This document shows positions 33,183 through 45,010 of a stretch of DNA of 64,000 bases, piece after piece. The position numbers and the translations under genes were made by a program. The notes beneath the pieces are model-generated. The model was not told the DNA's origin. It was given only the letters and a program-made list of their open reading frames with translations, and searched no databases. The first letter of the stretch is position 1. Each line of letters starts with the position of its first letter. Source of the stretch: Roridomyces roridus (lineage: Eukaryota; Basidiomycota; Agaricomycetes; Agaricales; Mycenaceae); NCBI GenBank assembly GCA_029378245.1, contig JARKIF010000144.1:1-64000 (forward strand), given 5' to 3'.

Positions 33183-35101
33183 AAAGGCACTGCGAGTAGA
33201 CTATCACGTCCAAGATCAGCATCTCAAAATAAAAGGGCAACTGTCGAACACTCACAAGCGTTCGAGAAGGTGCAAGTGAACGGGCTCGCGCAAACCGTCG
33301 GTCCTGTGTAGGTCTCACCGCCACACTGGCCGAACTCTGGAACGGTCTGGCCGCCAGTGGGAGGGGAAGTCGGGGTGGTGACGGGGGTAGTGGAGGTGCC
33401 AGTGGGGTTACCGGGCTGGGAGCCGGTTGAGCTAAAGGTTGAGCCGATGGGACCGAACTTGATGTTGGAGTAGGTCACAGAGTTGCTTCCTTGTTGGGAC
33501 TCGACCGTCTGTCATGGAGGATGAGTATATATGCTTGAGAACAGAAGAGAAGAGGGTGACGAACCGGGGGGTTGCCGGAAGTCGTGGAGCAAGGTCCACG
33601 AGAAACACCGGGTGCAGACGCACTGGCGTTGAGCGGGTAGTCGCTGTCGAGCCAGTACATGCCGGCGGCATAGTCGTCCCAGATGGAGAGAGCCAAAACC
33701 ATCCCGCGGCTGAGCGACTCGCCCATGGTTTTGAGACCGCCGAGCGTCTCAAAGTAGTCAACATCACCGACAAAGCTCTTTTGCTGCTCGCAGAACGCAT
33801 CCGTAATGCCGTTGACGGCGGGCGAGACACCAGCAAGTTTGGTGAACGAGTTGTCGATGACCTTGCCGTTCTGAACGTAGAGCCGGTTGATTGCCGACAG
33901 AGTGCCGGTGCTCGTGCCGTCGGAAGAGACGAACTGAGTGACAACGGTGACGGGCTGGTTCGTGTCGACCGTGAGGCCGGGACCAAGGAAGGTCTGGTTG
34001 CCCATGCGCCACGAGTTGAAGTCGCAGCCGTCGTGGTCACAGAGACTCTCGTCACGGGAAGCGCCCGCGCCGCAGGCCGTGCCGGTGCAAGAAGTCTGGC
34101 CGACGACCGAGCAGGGGTGGGGCTAAATATCCAATATAAGATCGCGGAAAGAAAGATTAAATCAAGAACACTCACAGTGTAAGCTGCAGCGTTCTTGTTG
34201 GCCTCCCAGATATCCATCTCATTGCAGCAGGTACCCATGTTTCCTGTACCGGTGTTGGCATTGTTGCTGTCGGGTGTCCACCCATCGATGTTGGCCACGC
34301 CGTTGATGAACTTGATGTCCTGCGGGCACTGCGAGTCGCAGTATCCGACACCGTATTGCGCACCGGCTAGGTTGGTAGGGAAGCGAGCCTTTCCACCGTC
34401 GGCGTCCATCTCTGCGACACAACTATCAGCGAAAGAACAATGGTCGCCAAGAAGAAATCGCACCAGAGAGGTACAGAGCGCCGTTGATCCCACAGCCGAG
34501 GTTGCTCATATCAACAGTGAAGGTGAACTCTGTGGCGAAATGAGCACGTGTTGAGAGTTGATGAAATACAACCCACCCTGGTTGATGAGCTGGAACATCT
34601 GATACTCGGTGTTGCTCGCCATCAAGTACACACGACTTCCAACGTTGGAGCCGGTGACAAAGTCAAGCTTGAGCGAGTTTCCGGACGTGGTGATACCGTA
34701 AGTGCCGGAGTAGTCAGCACCATCGAGGGCGCAGTTGGCCGCGCAGGTGGCCGGGTCGGGGCAAAGCGTAGCGTCCTGTTGCGCGTTAGCGAGCGATTGG
34801 ATTCGTTCAGAAAGCTTGCGCACCCAGGTGTTACCAGTGTAGCAATTGGTGGTGTCCTTGGTCGAGTGGAGCCAGCGCCAGTTGCTGTCGAGCACTACCG
34901 CGGTGTTGAGAGTCGTGCAGCTACCACCGGCAGCGCAGGATTGGATGGGGAGCGGAGGGTGTACTGTTACAATCAAGTCAGGCAAGCGCTTCGGGGCCCC
35001 ACGAAAAAATCCCACGAACCCTCGGCGACCTGGGTGCCGATCTGCTGGCCGTATGTTACGGCGAGGAAGCACAAAGAAACAAGAGCAGCGGTGGGGAACA
35101 T
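33183..35101 (-). CDS. GH7 cellobiohydrolase I with C-terminal CBM1
   Basis: Starts [18 protein letters not shown] at 35101 (signal peptide). The mature protein has [25 protein letters not shown] in the first catalytic exons, then [16 protein letters not shown] (34180-34250). The EMDIWE motif supplies the GH7 nucleophile and acid/base Glu pair. A Thr/Pro/Ser linker (33330-33440) leads to CBM1 ([21 protein letters not shown], then after the last intron FYSQCL and stop at 33183-33185). The enzyme releases cellobiose processively from the reducing ends of cellulose outside the cell. There are at least seven exons; introns include 34127-34172 and about 34535-34576. It appears intact and is a strong sign of a plant-litter or wood decomposer. 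Confidence 0.93.
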
Positions 35102-35307
35102 TGCGGAATGCCAAGCTAAGAGCCAAGTCAGCGGAGTTTAACCGTCGGAGGCACAAGGGCGTACTGAGACGAGTGCCAAGGACGAAAAGTGTCTGCGACA
35201 GCAAATCATCAGATTTTTTTAACCGATTCAACTGGAAGAGTGCGTACGAGCTCAGGAGAGACGCTGAGTAGAGTTGGTGAACCGGCTGAAAGTCGCTCGG
35301 TCAGCCA

Positions 35308-35316
35308 CCTTTTATA
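35308..35316 (-). promoter_or_regulatory. TATA box candidate of the cellobiohydrolase gene
   Basis: Minus-strand ATATAAAAG, about 210 bases upstream of the ATG. The distance implies a long leader, possibly with a 5' intron. Confidence 0.45.
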
Positions 35317-35319
35317 TGA

Positions 35320-36759
35320 TACCACGAGAGTCTTTTACATGCGCAAAGTACTCCGGAACCCGTGAGCTAGTGGCAAGGAATTGCACTCGGACTGGTGGAT
35401 ATTTGTCGGATGCATCGGTCAATATTCCGCGCGCCCGTGGCTCAAAGCACGGGACCAGCCTAGGAGGCACGGGCACACAGCACGGCTCAACGTCTGTCTA
35501 GATTTTTGTCGGCATCAAGCAACTGACATTCGGCGAATCCCCGGTACGGAAAATTTATTTATTTTTGCGTGGAGTCAAAAAGACTAAAAGAAGTAGGCCG
35601 TCTTTTTTTGCGCGTTGTCCAAGTTAAGAATAGGACGGCACAGCTGGCAGGAGCTCGAGCACCACTGAGAGACAGGGATCGTTGGATATAGGCCGCGGAG
35701 AATATTTCGGATGGACGATTGTTGAAGAAAGACATGGGGGCCGAGAGACAGTGAGACGAGCGACATTTGGTGATATTGATACCGAGGTGCGTAGAGAAAC
35801 GCGCGCGTGGTACAAGTTCGTCGTTTACATCCATAGTCCTCGTCCCAGCAAGATCCGTCCGAAGACGGAAAGAAAAGCAAGACATGGCGAGCCGCCCTAC
35901 AAACGCGCTGACAATCCAAAGGCGCAATGAACTCGGACGTAGTAGTGCGTCCGCCGTCCAGGAATTCATCACCACGCGAGCTTGCGAGTTCCGGGTCGGT
36001 AGAGAGGACATGGACATCAAGTCCGAAATGAGTGTTCTGCCGCCGGCAGATGTGCAGGAATAGCCCATGAATCCCAGAGAGCTATTATGGTATCGTTCCT
36101 CAGTGAGCCGAGACTACGGTACGGGGGATGTAACGCCACACCTCGAGCTGTGGCAACAGCCCTGGCACACGGCTCTCATGTCCGCGAACCCCGTGACGAC
36201 TCGGATCGAGTAGCCAGTGAGGTCATTCAAGGAAGTCCGGTCTGGCGACGGCGGCGGCAAAACAATGGGGATTTGTGGGAGGGGTGGGAACGAGGGGAGA
36301 GGAAAACGCAAGCGAGATGGTGGTTTTGATGAAAAGGAGCATGTCCGAGATCATCGGATCATCTGTCAAAACCACGCTTTCTCTTTCGGGTCATCGTTTC
36401 TCTTGCCCTTTCTCCGACTTGGCCTGGGCACTGGCCGATTCTGAAGCTGCGGGTGGAGGAATCCGTGCTCGCTTCGGCCTTTCTGTCACCGACTTAATTC
36501 CGTCGCTGAGACCCGACTGTCGCTATGACATCCGCTTGCTCTGGAATTTCAATTTTCAAGGCGACACTTTGGCAAAGCTTCAGGTCCTGCTGGTATGTCT
36601 TTTCTCGCTCGTTGACATCCAAGCGTGTGCAACACTGCATCGCGGAAAATCACCTGTGGGCGCGCTTGGGCCAATCAAGGCCCACTGTTCCCCAAAAATG
36701 GTCAAAGCGCGTCGTTGCATTGTCCGTCGGTTTCTTGCACACAGGGACAAGCGCTATAG
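35320..36759. other. Intergenic, about 1.4 kb
   Basis: Overlapping short ORFs in all frames; none has a start, splice sites and a recognisable domain together. An ORF from 36275 runs through the next gene's promoter in another frame and is not called. Confidence 0.4.
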
Positions 36760-36767
36760 TATAAAAG
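36760..36767 (+). promoter_or_regulatory. TATA box of the proline-rich protein gene
   Basis: TATAAAAG, 38-45 bases upstream of the ATG at 36805. Confidence 0.7.
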
Positions 36768-36804
36768 GACCTCGCTCTTCGACGGCAACCCTTCGGTCCT
36801 CAGC

Positions 36805-37631
36805 ATGTCTTCCTCCGAGAGCCCTTCCCTCTCTCTCTCCTACGACGACGACGCCGCCGCAACACTCGCCTCGGACACCCCGCCTACCTCTCCGGACTGC
36901 TCGCTCAAGGCGTTCGATGCCCCATCTCACACGACGCCGACTCGAGTACCCGCCACCGTTGACTTCATCTCCCATGGTGGCATGGAACTCGACATGTCGC
37001 ACTTTGGTTTAACACCCTGCTCCAGTCCAGCAGGACCCCGCATCTTCCCCATGCCACCACCCCTCTCCTCTCCCCCTCTCGTCAAGAACCGGCGCTACGC
37101 CTCGCCTCAAGTCCCTATACACGGGAACAGGCACAGGCACGAGCCTCCGTACCAACATCGCACCTGTGGTCCCCGTGCAGCTCGTTCGTCGCGGGACACC
37201 ACCACCACCGACACCGCCACCTACGAAACCGCGGCGTGCGTTTTCTTTCTGCGCTTTGTCTGGGTTGTTTCGTCGCCCGACAGCGAATGCTGTGGATTTT
37301 CACCAATATGCCACCGATGAATCCGACTTGGGCGGTACATACCTATCCTCCACCACCGGTGCCTGTGCGGAAGCGTGCGCTCAGTATCCGTTCCTTCCGA
37401 TCCACAAAATCAAAGGGCAAGGCGCCCCTTGGAATCGAGAACATCGGCACTCCACCTGTGCCCGTGCGAGGTGCCCGTGTAGCCGTGCACTCGTTCTCCG
37501 GCTATCTCTCCGACTACGAGGAAACTGACACGGAGGTTCGTGCTATTGAGCGCGAGGCTTTGGAGACGGTGAGGAGGATTAACGAGAATTATAGGTATGT
37601 TGCTGAGGAGGAGATTGGGGTTGCGCTGTAA
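36805..37631 (+). CDS. Proline/serine-rich, largely disordered protein
   Basis: Three exons: 36805-37110, 37181-37235 and 37284-37631, about 236 residues. I chose the introns because they alone keep one frame: GCCTCAA/GTCCC..GTGCAG/CTCG and GCGGC/GTGCG..CGACAG/CGAA. The N-terminus (MSSSESPSLSLSYDDDAAAT) is acidic and Ser/Pro-rich; the middle has PPPPTPPPTKPR and PPPPVPVRKR. The C-terminus ends in a short charged helix (REALETVRRINENYRYVAEEE). No catalytic domain is seen. It could be a regulator or scaffold, but I do not recognise it. A good TATA box supports transcription. Confidence 0.65.
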
Positions 37632-38477
37632 ATTGTACAAGCTGTACATACGCGGATTGGAAAAAAAGAGTGGTCCGAAGAACGCCGTTGGATGGAATCG
37701 AACCATCTTCGTTCCGGATTCAAACCGGTTGAGGTTTCCAAGCCTCATAATGACTCCTTTAATAGCAGCAGTCAGCCAGCCGCCTCTGAATAGGGTGGGA
37801 GACTCCTTTGCAGATCTGGCCCATCTACTTCACGGACCTTGGCATTTAAATGTCCACTCTGATCAAATAAGTATGGACACTAATCCGAGACACTCATATC
37901 CCCTCATGGGCGTCTTGTATCAAAAGGAGGGGCTCCTATGTAAATCAGCAATTCATGTAATCTGAAAAAGAGGAGGCTCCGCAAATTTACGCCTTCGGAT
38001 GGAATCGAACCATCGTTCAATCCCCGAGTGTCAATCCCTGGACCTGTGCTCTGACGGCAATACTATCCATTGCAGCTACGATAAGCATTTGTCCCAGATT
38101 TTGACGTGCACCCCGTAAATTGCGGCGCGAACTCTGGGCTCGAATCTTCAGTCTTGGCACGTTCACAACCCTGGTTGGATTGGATGCGGCCACAGTCAAA
38201 TATACTTACTCGAGACGAGAAAAATTGTCGAGGCAATTGCAGATGCTTTGGGCTCGAGTCGAACAAGCTCCCGCGGGAGTAGAAATGACGTCGCAGAAAC
38301 AGGGCCATCCAACTCAATAATCCGATGGGTGCTTCGTGCAATATCGATAGAGTTACCAGTGAAAGGGGATACAAGATGTACTACCCGCCAATCGTCCACG
38401 GATTGGCGGCATTGACTCTGTCCTTGGACGAATCTTTCAACCTCTGCTCGTTTGAGTGCTTCGAATAAATACTCACC
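37632..38477. other. Intergenic with a cluster of tRNA-like motifs
   Basis: GATGGTTCGATTCCATC occurs twice on the minus strand (37693-37709 and 37998-38014), a perfect 5-base T-stem with a normal T-loop. The first copy is preceded by a D-arm-like GAGG..CCTC and an anticodon-arm-like CCGGTTTGAATCCGG, but the acceptor strands do not pair. Further GGCTCGAATC and GGCTCGAGTC motifs lie at about 38147 and 38250. Confidence 0.5.
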
Positions 38478-39815
38478 TCACAAATAATTTTTACGTTCAA
38501 AAAATGAACCAACGTATACTTGCACCCCCTTCTCGATAAACCCTCTCATTTCGGCCCGTATCTCTGGTGTGAGCTCGGCATACACATCCCGTCCATCCTC
38601 AGAACTGGAAGTGACGTTCCACAGGAAGGAGAACGAAGAAATATCATGCGATCGCGCGCACAACGCTCCTAGAGCATCCAATATTCGCAAATAATGCGCA
38701 CGAACTCCGGGATAGACTGCGCCAATGGTAAGACAACGGATCTTGGGAAGAAGACCGGTTCCAATGGCTTCAACCAACGAGCAATTGAAAGCAGGATCCA
38801 CGGAGAAAAGATGGAGCTCGACGACGTTGGGGATGAGGGCAAGGAATTGTTCCGGAGTTACATCTTGAAGCTCCATTATCATGTGCAGGCAGCGCAACGG
38901 GTGGGACGAACGAGTGAGAAAGTCGGAGAACGGCTGGAACTCGAGATCGCAGCTCGCCATCGTAAGATGCTCCAACGCCGGTAAAGTGAGGTACGACAGC
39001 ATATTAGCGCTGCTGGAGCTGACGTCTACACCCGGAAACCTGCCGAGATGAAGGTGAGGGAGGGTGGAGTGGGTGAAGATGTGAGGTGGGGGATTTGTGA
39101 AATCATTGATCTGGACAAGTCGGCACTCGACCAGATTCGCAGCTGCGTTGAGCATCCGAATGAATACTGTGGCATCTTGCTCCCAGCTGTCTGACCATGG
39201 ATACTCGTCGGCTTCGTCGTCCGAGTCGTAGTACCACTGATTTGCGCGCGCGAGCGTCAAGTTCGTCATGGAGGAGAATGTCCGCAACGCTACTGTGGCG
39301 CCAAGATCCTCAGGGGAGGATAGATCGAGCCGCAAAGCCTGTATCTGCTCTGCACAACCGTCCACCACTTCGAGGACGCGCGGGGTGTGCGTCTCGTGTC
39401 CTTTAAGGGAAAGTGCCAACGGTCGGCCGCCCGCACGAGAGATCCAGCTTTCTACCATGGAGTTGTATCCTTCCGAGTTCATCCTGTCGGTGTCGACAAT
39501 GAGCTCGGTCCACAGCGCTGGTAGCGTCTCGGCGAAGTGCCTCCACGAGTGGCAGACGTGCAGGAGGGCCAATGGTGCCACTTGAAAGTCGACCGTGCGT
39601 TGGTCAGGGAGACACCGCAGAAAAATGGCCGCTATCAACTCTGGTGGAAATCGTTGCATGGGATCGAGGAGATCGTTCAGTTTCCTTTGTGCGATATTCC
39701 TCTGTTGCTCTAGGTCGCCCTGCGAGTCCGGGGATTGTTGGTTCGGGAGGGATAAGAGACCGGAGAGCTTGGATAACTGCTCACGAAGGGCAGTCGCTGT
39801 CGTGTTCGATGCCAT
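38478..39815 (-). CDS. F-box-type protein 1
   Basis: One exon of about 445 residues from MASNTTATALREQLSKL at 39815; an in-frame ATG at 39917 is less likely because paralogues begin close to this helix. A coiled N-terminal helix is followed by an F-box-like motif (LDPMQRFPPELIAAIFLRCL) and the C..W.H.A...P.LW pattern (HVCHSWRHFAETLPALWTEL). After that come leucine-rich segments (LTLPALEHLTMASC, LRCLHMIMELQDV). F-box proteins link substrates to the SCF ubiquitin ligase. The C-terminus (VQVYVGSFFERKNYL) matches that of F-box protein 2 (MRIYIGTREKNLL). Confidence 0.85.
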   Translation of the reverse strand: MASNTTATALREQLSKLSGLLSLPNQQSPDSQGDLEQQRNIAQRKLNDLLDPMQRFPPELIAAIFLRCLPDQRTVDFQVAPLALLHVCHSWRHFAETLPALWTELIVDTDRMNSEGYNSMVESWISRAGGRPLALSLKGHETHTPRVLEVVDGCAEQIQALRLDLSSPEDLGATVALRTFSSMTNLTLARANQWYYDSDDEADEYPWSDSWEQDATVFIRMLNAAANLVECRLVQINDFTNPPPHIFTHSTLPHLHLGRFPGVDVSSSSANMLSYLTLPALEHLTMASCDLEFQPFSDFLTRSSHPLRCLHMIMELQDVTPEQFLALIPNVVELHLFSVDPAFNCSLVEAIGTGLLPKIRCLTIGAVYPGVRAHYLRILDALGALCARSHDISSFSFLWNVTSSSEDGRDVYAELTPEIRAEMRGFIEKGVQVYVGSFFERKNYL

Positions 39816-40226
39816 TGGAGATGGGGAGTGGCAACGATGGTGGAGGAAGAGAACAAAGAATGGGTGGGATGACACCGTACACTTGCCGTACACGAGGCAC
39901 CGAATGGCCATGACCAAGTAATCAGCTGGTCATGGGCTCTTGAGTCTTGCAGGACAACGGTAACTTGAGGCCAGGTGAGATGGTCGATTCCGAGGTCAGG
40001 CAGTACCCCCGGGGTTCATGGATGGAGCGGGGTGCGGCGAAGATGAGTACTTAAGGCTGATACGGATCACAAACGATGAAGCACCAAACAAAGACGCCTC
40101 TTGGACCCAACTTTCATCTTGGACTTGATTCAGAGGCTACCAGGTGAGCTAAGCTTTCAATTTTTCCTCTGCCATGAATAGAGAGGCAACTCAAGTCCGC
40201 ACCCATTAGACTTTTAACCAAAAACC

Positions 40227-41527
40227 ATGTCGTCTGCCCACGAGCTTTGGGCGCGTATCGCGCAGATTTCCGACTCGATAGAGGGACATAAACAAGCTAT
40301 ACGAGACCTCGAGATCCAGCAGTGCGCCATCAAAAGCGAACTCAACACCGTCCTCGATCCCATGGCGCGTCTACCATTCGAGATGGTTTCCGACATCTTC
40401 TTTCAATCCACTCCGAACGCAGAGGCTGCCTCCGTACTCTTGGCTGTATGTCGCAGCTGGAGTCATATCGCGCTCGCAACGCCGTCTCTATGGACTACAA
40501 TCAGCAACCTTGGAGTCCCAGATGCCGCATTTACGAACTTGCTTTTCTCCCTGTGGCTCCAGCGGGGGCAGAACCTCCCGATATCCTTGTCCATGGGTCC
40601 CTGGAAAAAGTTTTCCGACCAAGACATCGACCTCCTCGTTCCCTGCTTGCATCGGCTTCAAAAGCTGGACATCAGCATCGACTCGGAAGGCGACATGGGG
40701 TACATTCCATATCTGCATGGCTTCCCCATGAAGGCCTTGACCCACCTGACGGCTCACGCGATGGGCGAGGCGGAGATCGATCCGAATCACCCAGAGGACC
40801 TGCTTGACATCATGCGCAACGCACCGAATCTCGTGGAATTCGACATGTATCGAACCTCCCTTGATCGATTGGCAATGGACTTTCGAGGCGTTCTCACCCA
40901 TACGTCCCTCCGAGACCTCCGTTTCGGGAAACTCGAGGACGGCGATGGAGGGCTCTTGAACGCCTCACCGGCGATGTTGTCCCAACTTACATTACCTTCC
41001 CTCCAGACCCTCCACTTCTTCTCTACCGCCATGCACTTCGAGGATATGGAGATGCTCCTCGCATTCTTGACCAGATCCTCACCACCTCTGCTCTCCTTGC
41101 AGTTCGGCTCATACCTGGGAGACGAACACGGCGAAATCATGGTCGCCTGCCTGCGCCTTGTCCCTACTCTCACCAGCCTCAGCGTCCTGGCCTTGGCTCC
41201 CGACCTCCTCGACATCTTGATCCACGCCCCAGATCTTCTTCCCGCCCTCGTAAATCTCAAGATCCGGGGGGACATTGGTGACCGGACGGAGTTTCCCCGC
41301 GTCTTGAGTGTGCTGACTCAGAGACGTACGAGTCTCCGAGATTTCCAGCTGCTGGTCATATACGAGCCGGCGGAAAAATTCGAGGGGTTCGAACATGTTG
41401 CGGTTGCGTTCCGTCAGCTCGCAGCCGAGTCGGGCATGCGTATCTACATCGGAACGCGCGAGAAGAACCTTTTAGGTATGTACGCTTTCCGCATTTGATA
41501 GCCTTCTATTGACGAGAGTCAGATTGA
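40227..41527 (+). CDS. F-box-type protein 2
   Basis: Starts MSSAHELWARIAQISDSIEG. A helix is followed by the F-box-like LDPMARLPFEMVSDIFFQST, then AVCRSWSHIALATPSLWTTI and leucine-rich segments (LTLPSLQTLHFF, FLTRSSPPLLSLQFG). The long exon ends at 41475 (EKNLL). An intron at 41476-41522 leads to a final exon with one residue and a TGA (41525-41527). Reading through the intron would end at 41498 instead. F-box protein 3 has the same last intron with a similarly tiny final exon, which supports this ending. The gene is divergent from F-box protein 1 across 410 bases, and likely acts as an SCF substrate adaptor. Confidence 0.85.
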
Positions 41528-41613
41528 AATTTCCCGCACAAACGTTGTACAGATAATTAGGTTAACTCAGAAACGGAGAGATGCAACATATTGTAATTAC
41601 AAGCGCGTGCGGC

Positions 41614-42959
41614 TCAAGCTGGGCGAGACAAATAGAATGAGCCCAGTAATGCGACGAGTAAAGATAAATACCTTGCGTCTTCTCGTGGTGCCAGTCACCA
41701 ATGAACACATGCATCTCTTGTTTGGGGTAGACTTTAAGGTCGCGAAGTAACACCTCGCATTTCCCTGGGTCCCCGGTGTCTGCCCTCAGCCGAAAGGACC
41801 GAAGTGAACCACGTCGCCTCTCGAGGACGTCGGACACGATGTGGAATTGCGAGAACGGGAAGCAGTGTACACAGATCGTGAGGTATCGAAGCTGCGGGAC
41901 GATATCCCGGGCGCAAGCGAAACGCTCGAACAACGTCGAGGTCGAGGTCTCTGGCTCAAATCGGATATCGAGCTGAGTGAGAGAGGGAAGGTGACGCAGA
42001 AGTTCTTCCAACCCTCCGATGTCATAATTGCTCCAGTTAAGCGAGAGTGACCGAAGAGGTGGGGAAGACCTGGCCAGAAATGATACGAAGTCGTTGTGAG
42101 GGATATCGGGGTTCGAGACGGCGAGGCTGCGGAGAGCGGGCAGTGTGAGATACTGCAAAATGACGGAATTAGCATGTCTGAATTGCTGCCTGTCGAATTG
42201 CCCGAGCTTCAGATGTCTCAAAGACACCATATTCAGCGGAGGAACGACCGTCCGTTCTGAATCTGTGTCGCCGTCTGAATCCGTGTCGCTGTCGTCGACG
42301 TCATGGAATTCGAAGCCCACCAAAGTGCACTCCTCCAGATTGGGCGCATGACGCAAGAGCTCCAAGAATCCGCCTCGGAGAGCGTATGCAGAATATGGTT
42401 CCGAGCCGAAGCACGTCAAGGTCTTGAGCGAATGGAATGGGGCCGTCAGGCTTGCAAAGCTGCCGCTCTTGAAAGGAAGATGCAACTCGAGCTTTCGCAG
42501 CTGATGCGCGTATCTCCGCACCAAGTAGGCTTCGCTCATCTGCTGCGACGGCCGCAGACTTAGTGAGATGGGACAGCCCTTCGCGCGGGTGGCCCATCTG
42601 TTGAAGAGCCTTTCGTGCCTCTTCGCCGTGAGCGGGCCTTCCTTGTTGCCGGCACCAATCGAAGTCCACAGATACGGCGTGGATAGAGCAATCGCGGTCC
42701 ATCCATGGCAGACTCGCACGAGCACGCCTGGTGCGTCGTCGGGATGGAACGAGGGAGAGCAGGGTAGGCTCTGTACGAAGATCTCCGAGGAAATCTCGAG
42801 CGGCAGGCGTGCTACGGGATCGAGGATGGAATTGAGCTGGCGGTGAATGGCGCTCTTTTGCTTGTCAAGGTCCTTGAGAATCTGGCGGTGTTTGTTGATA
42901 GCCAAGAAAATCTCATCGAGTTCAGCACGGAGGCCAGATTCTGAGTGGGCAGACGCCAT
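41614..42959 (-). CDS. F-box-type protein 3
   Basis: Starts MASAHSESGLRAELDEIFLA at 42959. A coiled helix (LDKQKSAIHRQLNSI) leads to the F-box-like LDPVARLPLEISSEIFVQSL and VRVCHGWTAIALSTPYLWTSI, then leucine-rich segments (LTLPALRSLAVSN, FLARSSPPLRSLSL). The exon ends at 41672 (HHEKTQ). After an intron at 41619-41671 the last exon supplies Ala and TGA (41614-41616). If unspliced, the frame stays open to 41562. Two of the conserved blocks (LARSSPPL) are near-identical in F-box protein 2, so the cluster arose by duplication. Confidence 0.83.
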
Positions 42960-43594
42960 CGAGGTCAGGAAGAAGAGCGGATATTAGATAAGCACTTAAG
43001 TTACATAACATGCTGTGCCTGCCACTGCCGGCTGATGTTAGCCGACTTCGTGCACTGCCCTGCCACTGCCACCAGTTGGCAGTCGCAATCCAACCATCAA
43101 GCCATGTTTCAGCCATCCGGGGTGAGGTCAAAGCGGACCGTTCGCCACTGGAGAGTGCGCTCGTAATCGCTGTCCGCAAGTCCGACTCGGAGCCAAAGTT
43201 TGTCGGCCAAAGTGCAACCTCGCATACCACCGATATATCTGATCAACTATCTTGAAGCTCTAACTTCGAGGTTTTCACTGTTTGCTAATAACAAATGTAG
43301 TAGCCCACGATGAGGATTTTGTGTTCACCGTCAACAATATCTTTGATCCAACTCAACCTGAGATTCATATTTCATCAAACACCGAAAATCCGGCCTGTTC
43401 ATCGAAATCGTCCTCAGAGCACCGTTCCCACTTCTGCCCCACTTTCCTCCGTGCGAGTTGACCTGATGAGCGAGTTCAGTGTTAGATATCCGTGTGCAGA
43501 GGAAGGCTGTGCACCTATACAAACACCTTTGAGAGTCGGACAAGCAGTTATCCACATTTCGAAAACAGCTTCGTCGCCTAGTACGATCGTGTCG
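42960..43594. other. Intergenic between F-box genes
   Basis: Short ORFs only. No gene seen. Confidence 0.4.
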
Positions 43595-44702
43595 TCACCC
43601 CAGTGTGTCACTGAGAAATACGCAAGGCAGGGAAACTGTGATAGTTCTGTACTGATGTGTTTGAGTGCTTCCTGGTATATCAGATGAGGTTGGAAAAAGA
43701 TTGAAATGTGATGGCTGGAGATGACTTACCATGCACGACGCGAGTATCGTCGATGTTTGCAGTTGAAGACTCTGGATGTGGGGCATCCCCGCCCTAAGCG
43801 GCGAGAGAATATCCTCAGCCACAGTCTCCAATGCTCGATCCCTAGGCGAAAGCTCGAGGGACAGAGCGACTGGACGAGCGTGATTGAAATCAATGTGCGA
43901 TCCGAGGGTGCGTGCCTTGAGAGCCTGGACATCGCTCGTTGTGAGTTGATCCCAGGGACCGACTCGCAAGGCCCTGAGATTTTGGATACCGAGTCTGTGG
44001 AGAAACAGTGGCGTCCCCTCGAACCGCTGTAAATTCGGGAGAATGGGCTGTTCATCCTCGAGAGTATCGTCCTCGTGGGCTAATACGACCCCCAGGCTGA
44101 GCAGACAGAAACGAGTGATGGATGGATGTCGGATGAGGAATTTGGTAAAATCCGACGGCTTTGAGGCACTGAAATCGCCGATCATGGAGCACCACGAGAG
44201 GTTAGGAAAGACGAGGTGAGCCAGGCGAACGGCTATAGGGGGCTCGTGCCAATCATTGAAAGATAGACGCTCGAGACTCTTCATCAGTTTCATGGCTCCA
44301 CAGAAGAGGTCGTGGTCGATTGGAACGTAGCAATTTCTGCGTCTGTAGATAGCTATCAGCTGCATCTTCCACGTCAATGGTCAGACTTGCCGAAGGAACA
44401 AGAGAGATCGCACAGTCTCTGCACGTTCAGGATTCTCGATAAAACCGCGAGAAAAATTCTCGATGATGTGTTGGAACGAGCGGTCCCAATTGCTCAGATG
44501 GAGGATGATGTGTCGAGACTCGATTGAGAATGGGTAGGACGAGTGCATGGAATAGTTTGGAGACGCGGCAGAGCGCTGCCCGGTCTGACTGGAAGGCACA
44601 TCGAATGATTTCGCTGAGCACTTCGTTTGGGAGCCAGAGGGTTATCAGCATCCGGGCTCTGTGAGCGCGTCGCGTCAGGACCATGATGGTGGTCAAAAGC
44701 AA
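43595..44702 (-). pseudogene. F-box-type gene 4, probably degraded
   Basis: The 5' part reads LITLWLPNEVLSEIIRCAF and LCRVSKLFHALVLPILNRV, a clear F-box-like start. The text then continues in another frame (ILHLSNWDRSFQHIIENF, NPERAETVRSLLFL) and later in a third (LMKSLERLSFNDWHEPP to SLQLQTSTILASCM). The first shift (about 44530) has no room for an intron. The second could be an intron near 44340-44390, but the phases do not agree. It is either frameshifted or has an exon pattern that I could not resolve. The family differs from F-box proteins 1-3, with no N-terminal coiled helix. Confidence 0.45.
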
Positions 44703-45010
44703 GAGGGTGGCGTCACATGCAAGTCATGCGTCAGATCAATGCTCGTTGATCACCGACCGGCTACTTACCAGCTTTCTCCACGACCACCACGACCTCAGAC
44801 CCAAGAGCTGGAGCTTCAAGTGGTTTGGAGCTGGTTTGAAGCGTTGCACTTGCGGCCGTCCTCAGCGCTCAATGGATGCCTTGTTAATGCCTTCGATTCC
44901 TGGGGAGCCTCTATGTTTCTGATCTTTCTGGGCAAATCCAGGTTAATTCTTTCTCTTTCGGGCATCCGCAGAATATTACATTAAATAAATACCCTAGATT
45001 ACATCCTCAT
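44703..45010. other. Intergenic
   Basis: Promoter side of F-box gene 4 and 3' flank of the GT90 gene. No gene seen. Confidence 0.4.

Noticed and set aside
33514..34182. 222-codon plus-strand ORF
   Set aside because: Antisense of the GH7 catalytic exons; it shows no domain of its own.
34548..35141. 197-codon plus-strand ORF
   Set aside because: Antisense of the GH7 5' exons.
36275..37012. 245-codon plus-strand ORF overlapping the proline-rich gene
   Set aside because: It runs through the TATA box and the first exon of that gene in a different frame; its text is low-complexity and lacks support.
37680..37760. Complete tRNA gene on the minus strand
   Set aside because: D, anticodon and T arms can be drawn, but the 5' and 3' acceptor strands do not pair and the anticodon would not fit the short variable loop.
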